Shown here piece after piece: positions 34,723 through 43,579 of a stretch of 64,000 nucleotides of DNA; the first letter of the stretch is position 1; every line of letters begins with the position of its first letter. Both the position numbers and the translations under genes were made by a program. This DNA comes from Parvularculaceae bacterium (lineage in GTDB: Bacteria; Pseudomonadota; Alphaproteobacteria; Caulobacterales; Parvularculaceae): assembly GCA_028284065.1 (NCBI GenBank), contig JANQSJ010000010.1:372001-436000 (forward strand), in the 5' to 3' direction. The notes below the pieces were generated by a model. That model had not been told where the DNA came from. It did no database searches and worked only from the letters and a program-made list of their open reading frames with translations.

Positions 34723-35022
34723 TCAAAAACTCAAGTTTTCCGTTTCATAGAGATCATCCCAGTCGGGGTTCATCTCCTCGATCACGCGCAGCTTCCAGGC
34801 GCGATTCCATTTCTTCATCTGACGTTCGCGGGTCACCGCCGCCTCGCGCGTTTCGTGGACTTCAAACCAGACCAGCATGGTCGCGCCGTACCTCTTCGCG
34901 AAGCCCGACCGTTCGCCGGATTTGTGCTGCCGAGTGCGCTCGGCGAGATCATCCGTCTGCCCTATGTAGAGGGTTCCATTGCGCCGGCTGGCGAGGATGT
35001 AGACGAAGAAGGGTCTCGGCAT
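34723..35022 (-). CDS. GIY-YIG domain protein
   Basis: A 99-residue single-domain protein of the UPF0213/YhbQ-like group. FFVYILASRRNGTLYIGQTDDLAERTRQHK carries the split GIY-YIG motif (VYI...YIG), and EVHETREAAVTRERQMKKWNRAWK carries the Arg/Glu residues of the nuclease site. Most members are stand-alone and of unclear role. Proteins like this are often encoded next to palindromic repeats, as here. Confidence 0.92.
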   Translation of the reverse strand: MPRPFFVYILASRRNGTLYIGQTDDLAERTRQHKSGERSGFAKRYGATMLVWFEVHETREAAVTRERQMKKWNRAWKLRVIEEMNPDWDDLYETENLSF

Positions 35023-35185
35023 CTGTCCACTCTAATGGCGCGGACCATGCGGGCGAAAGCCGGCATCCAACCTTCAACTCTACAGCAACAGCAGGATTCG
35101 GGTTCCGCCGAAATGGACGAATGGGGTAGTTTCCCGACACAGCCGATGGGGTTGAGGATCGGAACGGAACAGGGAGACGCTGGCA

Positions 35186-36016
35186 ATGACCTTAGAACGC
35201 AAGAGCGCCGCGGACAAGGGACGCGACTTTCGCGCGCTGCACGCGGCGCCGGGCGCGATACGGCTCCCCAACCCATGGGACGTCGGCAGCGCGAAAGTTC
35301 TCGAGAGCCTCGGCTTCAAGGCCCTCGCCACAACGTCGGGCGGCTTTGCGTGGAGCATCGGCAAGCTCGACGGCGCGGTCAGCCTTGATGAAAAGCTCGC
35401 CCATTGCGAAGCGCTCTGCAACGCGGTCGATATTCCGATTACCGCCGATCTTGGACCCGGTTTCGGCGAGTCGCCGGAAGCGATTGCGGAGACGGTTCGG
35501 CGCGCCGGCGGAACGGGCCTCTCGGGCTGCTCCATCGAGGACGCCGCGAACCCCTATTTCGGCGACGCATACGAGTTCGACGCGGCCGTCGCGCGGGTCG
35601 CGGCCGCGGTGGAGGCGGCGCGCGCATTGCCGCACGATTTCCTGTTGACCGCCCGGTGCGAGGAGTTCGCCACCGGAAAACGCAATCTCGACGAGGCGAT
35701 CAGGCGCCTCAGCGCCTATGAAGAGGCCGGCGCGGACGTCCTCTACGCGCCGGGCGTTACGACGATAGATGAGATACGCGCCATCTGCGACGCCGTATCG
35801 AAGCCGGTCAACGTCCTCATCGGGTTTCGGCAATTCACTGTTCCCACTGCGGAGCTTGAAGCGGCGGGCGTCAAGCGCATCAGCCTCGGGACGGACCTTG
35901 CGCGGATCGCGTACGGCGCGGCGATGAACGCCGCGAAAGAGTTCGCGCAAACGGGCACCATAGAGGACGCCGACATTGAAGCCCGCTCCAAGGACATCGC
36001 AGCGAGTTTCGTTTAG
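35186..36016 (+). CDS. Isocitrate lyase/PEP mutase superfamily protein
   Basis: A 276-residue alpha/beta barrel. LPNPWDVGSAKVLESLGFKALATTSGG, then ITADLGPGFGESPEAIAETV, GCSIEDAA and LLTARCEEFATG match the oxaloacetate-decarboxylase/methylisocitrate-lyase-like branch. The KKCGH catalytic loop of true isocitrate lyase is not present. It probably cleaves or decarboxylates a 2-oxo or 2-hydroxy acid with Mg2+; the substrate is undetermined. It appears monocistronic. Confidence 0.85.
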   Translation: MTLERKSAADKGRDFRALHAAPGAIRLPNPWDVGSAKVLESLGFKALATTSGGFAWSIGKLDGAVSLDEKLAHCEALCNAVDIPITADLGPGFGESPEAIAETVRRAGGTGLSGCSIEDAANPYFGDAYEFDAAVARVAAAVEAARALPHDFLLTARCEEFATGKRNLDEAIRRLSAYEEAGADVLYAPGVTTIDEIRAICDAVSKPVNVLIGFRQFTVPTAELEAAGVKRISLGTDLARIAYGAAMNAAKEFAQTGTIEDADIEARSKDIAASFV

Positions 36017-36133
36017 GCGAGCTCCAGCGTGAGGCGGCGGGCGCGCATAAGTGCGTACCTGCCGGACGCGCCCAGCAATGGGTCTGGAGGCTATTCAGGC
36101 TCGCGCGATCCCACGAGCAACGGCGCCGTCCCC

Positions 36134-36871
36134 TTAAAACGGAACCGCCACCGTATAGTCATTCCCATTGCGGCGAACGACGAGGCTCGACTCCGGCCCT
36201 GCGCCTAGCAAAGCGGCGTCCACCCCGGACATATCCGCCACCGGCGTTCCGTTAACAGACGAAAGGATGTCTCCCACCTGGAGCCCGACGCGCGCCGCGG
36301 GCGACCCCGGCTCGACGGCGTCGATCCGCACGCCGCCGTCAACGGCCGACCCAGTGACGCCAAGCGACGGCGGCAGGCCGGTCATGGCGTCCGCGGCGGC
36401 GTCGGACTCCGCCGTCGTGCGGCCGCCGCCTTCAACCCGCATGTCATAAATCTTGGACGTATCGGCGCTTCCAAGGGGCGCGAGCGACGCGCGCATGGGG
36501 TCAGGCTTCAACTGCATGTTGGCGCCCGTCCCGGCGTCGACGATGAAGCCGACCCCGCCGCCGAGAATGGCGTTGCCTGCGACGCCTGTCGCTCCGCCTT
36601 TCGCCCCAATCCGCGATGCGAGGCGTCCGGAAACAGGCTTGTAGCCCGCCTTCTCAAACGTCACGTCGAAATCGCGCTTGCGGCTCAATTGAAGCTCGCA
36701 TGGCGACACGCAGGTCCATCGCGTTTTCTCCTTCTTCGAGCGCACGACGGTGACGTTTGCGCCGTCCGGTTCGCTCTCGAATTTCACGCCCTGCTTGGTG
36801 CCGCGCGTGACGGTGCCGCACGCCGCGGTCGACGCGGCCAGTAGTATTAGTAAGAACAGCCTGGTCATCAT
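36134..36871 (-). CDS. PDZ-domain lipoprotein
   Basis: About 245 residues. A lipoprotein signal ends in the lipobox STAACGTVT (Cys near residue 19). A PEGA-like region follows (VKFESEPDGANVTVVRSKKEKTRWTCVSPCELQLSRKRDFDVTFEKAGYKP), then a glycine-rich hydrophobic stretch. A C-terminal PDZ domain follows (VRIDAVEPGSPAARVGLQVGDILSSVNGTPV) to the end. It is likely an envelope scaffold or protease cofactor. Two adjacent ATGs (36871 and 36868) are possible; the spacing of AGGGGAG slightly favours the second. Confidence 0.82.
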   Translation of the reverse strand: MMTRLFLLILLAASTAACGTVTRGTKQGVKFESEPDGANVTVVRSKKEKTRWTCVSPCELQLSRKRDFDVTFEKAGYKPVSGRLASRIGAKGGATGVAGNAILGGGVGFIVDAGTGANMQLKPDPMRASLAPLGSADTSKIYDMRVEGGGRTTAESDAAADAMTGLPPSLGVTGSAVDGGVRIDAVEPGSPAARVGLQVGDILSSVNGTPVADMSGVDAALLGAGPESSLVVRRNGNDYTVAVPF

Positions 36872-37371
36872 TCTCCCCTGCACTATGGCGTTATCGCAAA
36901 TCGCCAGCCTCAATTTGCTGAATGGCGTCACTTTGAGGGGTTTTGGCGCGAACGACCACCCCGCCCTATCTACTTCCCTGGCTCGGTTCGGCGCGGCGCG
37001 TCGATGTATGGAGGAAGGCCCAGAATGCGCGAGGCGCGCGCGACGCGATGCGCGCGGAGGAAACGGGCCTTGTCCACGAAGTCAATTTGCCGTCGGCGCC
37101 GGCGCAAGCCGTCGAACATTGCCAGACTCTCCGGGAACGTCTGGATTCCGGCTCGCGCCGGAATGAACGGATGTGGGGAGCCGACTCCCCAAAAGGGCTG
37201 AAAGACCGCAGCCAAGACGAGGACAACGGCCCCCGGCCGCCAGGAGAACGACTGGCGTCAGGCCCCAGCTGGAACGTTGCGCATGCCGGCGCCCCTGGCA
37301 TGAGGACGCTGCGGATAATCTGGCGAAGAGCGTGGGGACGGCGGACGGTCGTAACGCGCGATGCGTAATGA
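36872..37371. other. Gene-poor gap with palindromes
   Basis: No credible gene in about 500 bases between the PDZ lipoprotein and the tRNA. It contains ATTCCGGC-TCGC-GCCGGAAT (37145-37164) and GGGGAG-CCGA-CTCCCC (37175-37190). Its 3' part resembles decayed coding DNA but has no intact frame with recognisable similarity. Confidence 0.5.
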
Positions 37372-37448
<77 letters not shown>

Positions 37449-37531
37449 CCGTCCGTCAATGCGCGGCTCAAATCGTTTGAGCCCCGCGTCGAAGTCCGCG
37501 GATATATAGGCGCGCCGCAGGGCTTGCAACC

Positions 37532-38308
37532 CTAAAGCGCCTCTTCCGCTGAGATTTCGAATTCGAGCAGGAAAAACTCGTCAAGGCCCGCGACGGCGGG
37601 GGCTTCCACGAATGCAAAGCCGAAGCCCTCGATCTCCTCGACCAACTGGTCCTTACCGAAACGAATATGATCCCGAGACGGATCGCCCACCTCGGCAGGG
37701 TCGAACTCATAGTCGATGACGAAGAGGCGCCCGCCCGGCGCCAGCGCCTGGCGCACGCTCGCCATGACGGCGCCGGGCTCGGCGAAATAGTGATAGGTGT
37801 CGGCGATGAAGACGACGTCGACCGAGCCGGGCGGCAGCGTCACGTCGTCCTCCCGGCTGAGGACGGCGACCACGTTTTCAAGATCGAGGTCCGCCACCCG
37901 CTGCGAGACGATCGACAGGAACCGCGGCTCGATGTCGACCGCGTAGACGACGCCCGCCTCGCCCACCACCGGCGCCATCAGCAAGGTATAAAGGCCGGTG
38001 CCGGCGCCGATGTCGGCGACGCGGGCCCCTTGCCGCAGTTTCAGCTTGGCGAGCACCGCCTCGCGCGCGGCGTAAAGCTCGCGGCTCGACACCTCGAGCT
38101 TGTCGAGCCAAAGGTCGAAGTCGGCGGTCTCCTCAACGCCATATGGCGGCGGCGGCAGGGGCTCAGCGCCCACGTCTGCCGGCTGGCGATCGCACGCGGC
38201 CAGCGCCGCCAAGGCCGCCGCGCCTGCGAGCGCCCCGCCGCCCCGCGGCGCGCCTGCCTTTTTCCGCCCCTTGGTCAATCGCCCGTCTTTCGCCTGTTTC
38301 TCGTTCAT
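37532..38308 (-). CDS. SAM-dependent methyltransferase with lipoprotein signal
   Basis: A 258-residue protein. A basic start and hydrophobic stretch end in ALAALAACDRQ, a lipobox. A class-I methyltransferase fold follows: motif I VADIGAGTGLYTLL, the acidic VYAVDIEPRFL, VDVVFIADTYHYF, and LAPGGRLFVIDYEFDP. Sequence is closest to the UbiE/COQ5-like or arsenite-methyltransferase-like type-11 group. Export of a SAM-using enzyme is odd because SAM is cytosolic. Either the signal is not used or the domain has another role. The start at 38308 is chosen over an upstream in-frame codon because it directly precedes the signal. Confidence 0.82.
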   Translation of the reverse strand: MNEKQAKDGRLTKGRKKAGAPRGGGALAGAAALAALAACDRQPADVGAEPLPPPPYGVEETADFDLWLDKLEVSSRELYAAREAVLAKLKLRQGARVADIGAGTGLYTLLMAPVVGEAGVVYAVDIEPRFLSIVSQRVADLDLENVVAVLSREDDVTLPPGSVDVVFIADTYHYFAEPGAVMASVRQALAPGGRLFVIDYEFDPAEVGDPSRDHIRFGKDQLVEEIEGFGFAFVEAPAVAGLDEFFLLEFEISAEEAL

Positions 38309-38626
38309 CGTTCGTTTCGGGACGCGCCCCGTAGGCCGTCGCCGATCCGTCGTCAATCCCGCCAGCCAGGCCGGCCGCGCCCTCCCGATGCGCCCCGCGG
38401 CGGCGCAAAAAGGGCGAAATCCGCGCCTTTGCGCCCAAGGCAGCTTCCCAAGGGCGGCGTCCCTAGCGCTGCGTCCCCCAGTGCGGCGCGCCGATTGCGC
38501 GCCTCGCCAGACGCGGCGGGAGGGCGCATATACTCAAACTGAACCCTGTCGACGATAAGAGTACGATAAGAAAGTGGGAACCGACCCGGCCGCCCCGGCG
38601 GCGGCGTCCATTACCAGCGGCGGCGC
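38309..38626. other. Divergent gap, nothing recognised
   Basis: A 318-base divergent gap between the methyltransferase and the O-glycosylation ligase. It is GC-rich. A weak promoter-like CATATACTC occurs near 38528 in the direction of the ligase gene. I see no other feature. Confidence 0.4.
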
Positions 38627-39967
38627 ATGCGCGACTTACTGATTCTTATGGTGATCCTGGCGAGCCTCGCGGCGACGCTGAGATACCCGTTCGCAGGCGT
38701 CCTCACCTGGGCCTGGTTCACGCTGATGACGCCGAACCAGTTGGGCTTCGGGGTGTTCGGCCTGCCGCTCAATCTCATTATCGCCGCGACGACCATCGGG
38801 TCGATCGTGATTAACGGGGAGTTGAAGCGGTTTCGCCTCGACGGCGTCACGGTCGCCCTTGTCCTGTTCGCGTTCTGGCTGACGATCAGCCAGTCCTTTT
38901 CGCTCGCTGGCGATGTCTCGGCGGAGTACTACGACCGCTTCATAAAGACGCTCCTTTTCGCGCTGATCGCGGTGCAGCTGACGGCGACGCGGCTGCGCGC
39001 GCATGCGCTTTTGTGGATGCTTGTCATCGGGATCGGCTTTTTCGGGTTCAAGGGCGGCCTCTTCACGCTCGCCACCCTCGGACAACACCGCGTTCAGGGC
39101 CTCGTCGATACCGTCCTGGAAGACAATAATCACCTTGGCATCGCCATGGCCACGACGCTGCCGCTGATCATCTATCTGCGCGAGCAGGCGGCGCGGCCGG
39201 TCATCCGGCACGCGCTCGCCGGGCTCTTCGTCCTCACCCTGATCGCCATTCTCGGCACGCATTCGCGCGGCGCGTTCGTGTCGATGGTGGTGTTTGGCGG
39301 GTTCTACTGGCTCTATTCGCGCCACAAGGTGGCGATCTTCGCGGCGCTCTGCGTCGTCATGGTTCCGGCGATCGCTTTTATGCCATCGAAATGGACAGAG
39401 CGGATGTCGACGATCAGGACCGCCGGCGAGGACGAATCCTTTATGGGCCGCGTCACCGTCTGGAAGGTCAACTGGCGCTTCGCGGAGCAGAACCCGATCA
39501 CCGGCGCGGGGCTGCGCGTGCCCTATGAAGACGACCTCGTACGGCAAGTCGCGCCGGAGCTGGTCGACAAGCGGATCGCCGCGGCGGCGCACAGCATCTA
39601 TTTCGAGATATTGGGCGGGACCGGCTTTGTCGGCCTGTTCCTGTTTCTTTCGGTTCTCGGCGCCGCGCTTCTCACCGCCATGATCACCGCCCACAGGGGC
39701 GCGGGCTCCAAGCCCAACGAAGCGACCTGGAACGGCCGCTTCGCCCACTACGCTCAGGTGTCGCTGGCCACGTTCTGCGTTGGGGGCATGTCGGTGTCGA
39801 TGGAGATGTGGGACGGCTACTGGATGCTGATCGCGCTCATCGCCGCGGCGGCGAGAGCCCCCGCAGGCGCGGTGACGCCAACGCCAACGCCGGGCCCGCG
39901 CGTCGACGCCAAGAACTGGCGCGCCACCGCGCGCGGCCGGTATCGGCCGGCCTCAAGAACCGCCTGA
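38627..39967 (+). CDS. Putative O-glycosylation ligase, exosortase A-associated type
   Basis: A 446-residue membrane protein with about ten helices. LRYPFAGVLTWAWFTLMTPNQLGFG at the start, VLEDNNHLGIAMATTLPL, THSRGAFVSMVVFGGFYW, and the large loop with GRVTVWKVNWRFAEQNPITGAG match the Wzy/O-antigen-ligase-like proteins that accompany exosortase A systems. It would transfer a polymerised glycan to protein or lipid in the periplasm. No exosortase or glycosyltransferase cluster is visible here, so it is an isolated member. The C-terminus is Pro/Thr rich, then basic. Confidence 0.85.
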   Translation: MRDLLILMVILASLAATLRYPFAGVLTWAWFTLMTPNQLGFGVFGLPLNLIIAATTIGSIVINGELKRFRLDGVTVALVLFAFWLTISQSFSLAGDVSAEYYDRFIKTLLFALIAVQLTATRLRAHALLWMLVIGIGFFGFKGGLFTLATLGQHRVQGLVDTVLEDNNHLGIAMATTLPLIIYLREQAARPVIRHALAGLFVLTLIAILGTHSRGAFVSMVVFGGFYWLYSRHKVAIFAALCVVMVPAIAFMPSKWTERMSTIRTAGEDESFMGRVTVWKVNWRFAEQNPITGAGLRVPYEDDLVRQVAPELVDKRIAAAAHSIYFEILGGTGFVGLFLFLSVLGAALLTAMITAHRGAGSKPNEATWNGRFAHYAQVSLATFCVGGMSVSMEMWDGYWMLIALIAAAARAPAGAVTPTPTPGPRVDAKNWRATARGRYRPASRTA

Positions 39968-40155
39968 CGCCGACACTCCGCAATCCGTTCCAACGAACTT
40001 TGATGACGCGCGCATGACCGCGCGCCTCGCCCCGTTTGGCGCGGCAATGCGCTGCGCGCGACAGCTGACAATCCGCGCCACATGGGCGACCAAGCGCCAT
40101 GGCGCGGCGCGACGCGAACCGACCGCCGACCGACAACGAGCAAGCGGGGCTAATC

Positions 40156-41838
40156 ATGCGAGACGCCATGATCGTGGGAAATGGGACGCTGCGCCGGGCC
40201 GCGTGGCTTTTTTGCCTTGTCGCGGGCCTTGCCTTGACGCCGACGGCGCATGCGGAGGACGGCGCAACGCACGCCGAGCTTCTGTCGCTGTTCGAGGAGT
40301 GGCGCGATCTCGAACGCCCGCACCAGCGCGACGGCGTTCCGGATTATTCCGACGCCGCGATCGCCGACCAGCGAAAGGCGCTGAAGAAACTGCAAAAACG
40401 CCTCGCGGACTTCGACCTGGACGGCTGGACAGTCGCGCAGAAAGCCGACTGGCATATCGTCCGGGCGGAAATGAATGGCCTTGACTTCAACATTCGCGTG
40501 TTGAGGCCCTGGGCGCGCGACCCCGCATATTACCAGCAGGTGTGGACCTATCAGAGCGACACGCCGGCCCATGAAGGCCCGACGAACCACGCTCTCATCG
40601 AACTATGGACGTATGACTTCCCACTCTCCGCGGAAGCGGCCGAAAAGCTGACGTCAGAACTGAAAACCGTTCGCCCGCTGCTCGCTCAGGCGCGGGAAAA
40701 CCTAGACGGGAACGCGCGCGACCTATGGGTCTCCGGCGCGCGCACAATGAAGCAACAGGCGCAGAAGATCGCATCTTTGTCGATGAAGGTGGCGGGCGCC
40801 GACGAAGATCTAAAGGCTGCCGTGTCGGACGCGCGCGCGGCGACGCGCGAGTTTGTCGAATGGCTTGAGGCGGAGGCGCCGAAAAAGAAAGGTCCCTCCG
40901 GCATCGGAAAAGACAACTACACCTGGCGGCTTCAGAACGTCCACCTCATCCCGATGACCTGGGAGGACGAAGTGTTGCTGCTAAAACGCGAGCTGCGCCG
41001 CGCCCACGCTTCCCTCCGGCTGGAGGAACATCGAAACCGCGCCCTGCCCGAGCTTGAACCCGTCGCCTCAGCGAAAGAGTACCACGCTCTCGCCCGCGCC
41101 TCCGTCGACAAATACATGCGCTTCATCGAGGCGCAGGAAATTCTTCCGATGCGGGACTATCTGAAGCCGGCGCTCCTGGCGCAGATGGGAAGCTATGCGC
41201 CGCCGGAAGCGCGTAACTTTTTCCTGCAGGCGACCCATCGCGAGCCGATGACGCTCTACACGCACTTCTACCACTGGTGGGACCTTGCGCGCATGGAAGA
41301 AGAACCGATGGACCATCCCATTCGCCAGGGGCCGCTCCTCTACAACATTTTCGACAGCCGCGCGGAGGGCATGGCCACCGCCATGGAGGAGATGATGATG
41401 CATGCGGGGCTATATGACGATAACCCCCGCGCGCGCGAGATCGTCTGGATCATGCAGGCGCAGCGCGCGGCCCGCGGCCTCGCCTCGCTTTATGCGCATG
41501 CGAACGAGTTCACCATGAAGGACGCGTCCGATTTCCACGTCAAATGGACGCCGCGCGGCTGGATGAGCCCGGACCTTGAGCTTCTGGGCTTCGAACAGCA
41601 GCTTTACCTGCGCCAGCCCGGCTACGGCACGAGCTACGTCACCGGCAAGCACCTCATCGAACAGCTCTTCGCAGACCGCATGCGCCAGGCCCTCGAAGAA
41701 GAGCGCCGCGACTATTCGGTGTCGGACTTCTTTGGCGAGCTGAATGACGCAGGGGTCATCCCCGTCTCGCTTATCCGCTGGGAGCTGACCGGCGACGACG
41801 CCGACATCAAGGCGATTACGGCAGGACTGGAGCGCTGA
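40156..41838 (+). CDS. DUF885-family secreted protein
   Basis: About 560 residues. A signal peptide ends PTAHA-EDG. The mature protein is largely helical and fits DUF885 (peptidase-like proteins of uncertain activity): YHALARASVDKYMRFIEAQEIL, THFYHWWDLARME, YNIFDSRAEGMATAMEEMMM and a C-terminal SYVTGKHLIEQLFADRMRQ. The strict HExxH-type motif of the best-known members is not obvious; RAEGMATAMEEMMM occupies its place. A second ATG at 40168 gives a tighter signal peptide. It precedes the PI-PLC-like gene on the same strand by 54 bases. Confidence 0.75.
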   Translation: MRDAMIVGNGTLRRAAWLFCLVAGLALTPTAHAEDGATHAELLSLFEEWRDLERPHQRDGVPDYSDAAIADQRKALKKLQKRLADFDLDGWTVAQKADWHIVRAEMNGLDFNIRVLRPWARDPAYYQQVWTYQSDTPAHEGPTNHALIELWTYDFPLSAEAAEKLTSELKTVRPLLAQARENLDGNARDLWVSGARTMKQQAQKIASLSMKVAGADEDLKAAVSDARAATREFVEWLEAEAPKKKGPSGIGKDNYTWRLQNVHLIPMTWEDEVLLLKRELRRAHASLRLEEHRNRALPELEPVASAKEYHALARASVDKYMRFIEAQEILPMRDYLKPALLAQMGSYAPPEARNFFLQATHREPMTLYTHFYHWWDLARMEEEPMDHPIRQGPLLYNIFDSRAEGMATAMEEMMMHAGLYDDNPRAREIVWIMQAQRAARGLASLYAHANEFTMKDASDFHVKWTPRGWMSPDLELLGFEQQLYLRQPGYGTSYVTGKHLIEQLFADRMRQALEEERRDYSVSDFFGELNDAGVIPVSLIRWELTGDDADIKAITAGLER

Positions 41839-41892
41839 CGCGCGCCGCCAGGCGGCGACAAAACTGTCACGAAGACAACGTAGCCTTACGCG

Positions 41893-43053
41893 ATGAACTC
41901 AAACGCCCTTCCACCCCGCCGACGCCGCGCCGCCCGAACGCGGCTCCTGATCCTCGCCGCAGCCGCGCTTGCGCCGGCGACCGTCCATGCCGACGGATGC
42001 TCCGGAAACGGAGCGGCCTGCCCGCCCGACCTCGCCATTAATGACATCCAGGCGGTCGGCTCCCACAATTCCTACAAAATCGCGATCCCGGACGATGAGC
42101 TCGCCATGATCGCGCAGTCATCGCCCGAGGCGGCGCTCGGGCTCGACTACGGCCATGCGCCGCTGACGGAACAACTCAACCTCGGCATGCGCCAGCTTGA
42201 GCTTGACCTCTTCTACGACCCGGAGGGCGGTCGCTACGCCGATCCGCTGCTGCCGCGGCTGTCGACCGCCGCCACAGGCGAACCGACCTATGACGCCAGC
42301 GGCATGCAGGCGCCGGGCTTCAAGGCGATGCACGTGCAGGACATCGACCAGCGTTCGACCTGCGCGACCTTCATCCTGTGTCTGAGGGAAATCAGGACGT
42401 GGTCGCAAGCGAACCCGCGCCACGCGCCAATCCTTATTCTCATCAACGCCAAGGAAGGCGCGCTTGATTTTCCGGGCGCGAAAGAACCGATCCCCTTTGA
42501 CGAGACGGCGTTCGACGCATTCGACAAAGAGATTCTGAGCGTGTTCCCGGCGGAAAGGCTCATCACGCCGGACGATGTGCGCGGCGATGCGGCTACGTTA
42601 AGGGACGCGGTTCTGGCCGGCGGCTGGCCGAACCTTGAGGCGGCGCGCGGGAAGATGATTTTCGCCATCGACGAAAATCCGAACAAGACGGCGCTCTACC
42701 GGCGCGGCAAGGCGTCGCTTGAGGGATTGCCGGCGTTCGTGAACTCCCGTGACGAGGCGGCGGACCATGCGGCCTATTTCACCATGAACGATCCCGTCCG
42801 CGATCAGGAGGCGATTAAGGCGCGCGTCGCGAAGGGGTTTCTCGTCCGCACCCGCGCGGACGCAGATACGCGCGAAGCGCGCGCAGATGATGCGTCGCGG
42901 CGCGAGGCGGCGTTCGCCTCCGGCGCGCACTACATCTCGACGGACTACTATTATCCGAGGACGGAATGGAGCGGCTATTCGGTCCGCCTGCCGGGCGGCG
43001 CGCCCATTCGATGCAATCCTGTCCGCGTCGACGCGGCCGGTTGCGGGCGCTAG
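41893..43053 (+). CDS. Secreted calcium-dependent PI-PLC-like phosphodiesterase
   Basis: A 386-residue protein with a signal peptide ending TVHADG. IQAVGSHNSYKIAIPDDE holds the first catalytic histidine of the PI-PLC barrel. LTEQLNLGMRQLELDLFYDPEGG holds the metal/acid cluster, FKAMHVQDIDQRSTCATF the second histidine, and HAPILILINAKEG another barrel strand. This matches the Ca2+-dependent phosphoinositide phospholipase C family found in some environmental bacteria. It may scavenge phosphate or inositol from phospholipids. Paired cysteines suggest periplasmic or extracellular disulfides. It may be co-transcribed with the DUF885 gene. Confidence 0.85.
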   Translation: MNSNALPPRRRRAARTRLLILAAAALAPATVHADGCSGNGAACPPDLAINDIQAVGSHNSYKIAIPDDELAMIAQSSPEAALGLDYGHAPLTEQLNLGMRQLELDLFYDPEGGRYADPLLPRLSTAATGEPTYDASGMQAPGFKAMHVQDIDQRSTCATFILCLREIRTWSQANPRHAPILILINAKEGALDFPGAKEPIPFDETAFDAFDKEILSVFPAERLITPDDVRGDAATLRDAVLAGGWPNLEAARGKMIFAIDENPNKTALYRRGKASLEGLPAFVNSRDEAADHAAYFTMNDPVRDQEAIKARVAKGFLVRTRADADTREARADDASRREAAFASGAHYISTDYYYPRTEWSGYSVRLPGGAPIRCNPVRVDAAGCGR

Positions 43054-43194
43054 CCGGAGTCTCCGTTAGCGGCTTTTTCGCATTTCCCGCCCGCCGCGGG
43101 TTGAGGCGCCCCCCTTTCGATCGCATAACGCTCTTGCGAATGGGTCGCGCCAATCGCCTGAGCGGGATCGCGACGTGACGACTGGGGCGGCGAC

Positions 43195-43545
43195 ATGACC
43201 GAGGCCGAAGACCACACAGGCGAAGGCGGCATCGACATCGCCCGCGATTTGGGGCGCCTTCTGAACAGCGGGCCGGCGCTCGTCGTTTGGCGTCTCATCG
43301 TCGCAATCCTAGGCGGCTACGCGTTCACGTCGGGCTATGCGGCGATCGTCGGAACGGCCCTGCCCCTCGTCGGCGTCGCCCGCGCAGACGCCCTCGTCGT
43401 GGCCATGATCACCGCCTTTCTGGTTTACGCGACGATGATTCTGTGGGCCGTCGCGACAAAACACCCCTGGCGATTTGGCGGAATTGTCTTCGCCGCCAGT
43501 TTGCTTATGATAATCATTGCGCCGCGGCTCGCGCCGCCTGCCTGA
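43195..43545 (+). CDS. DUF3649-like small membrane protein (iron-uptake associated)
   Basis: A 116-residue protein with three membrane helices (about residues 32-52, 58-80 and 93-111). WRLIVAILGGYAFTSGYAAIVGTALPL and ITAFLVYATMILWAVATKHPWR resemble DUF3649, small proteins that sit before PepSY-TM genes in siderophore-uptake loci. It ends 34 bases before the PepSY gene, consistent with one operon. Confidence 0.75.
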   Translation: MTEAEDHTGEGGIDIARDLGRLLNSGPALVVWRLIVAILGGYAFTSGYAAIVGTALPLVGVARADALVVAMITAFLVYATMILWAVATKHPWRFGGIVFAASLLMIIIAPRLAPPA

Positions 43546-43579
43546 CGTTGGGACCTGCCTCGAGGACGGGAGACGAGCG

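Noticed and set aside
36970-37215. 81-codon minus-strand frame containing HPFIPARAGIQT
   Set aside because: The peptide is the translation of the palindromic repeat at 37145-37164, a common false gene call.
37532-37540. CTAAAGCGCC at the methyltransferase stop resembles the end of the palindromic element family
   Set aside because: No hairpin, spacer or tail of the family is present on either side; the similarity is limited to a few bases around the stop codon.
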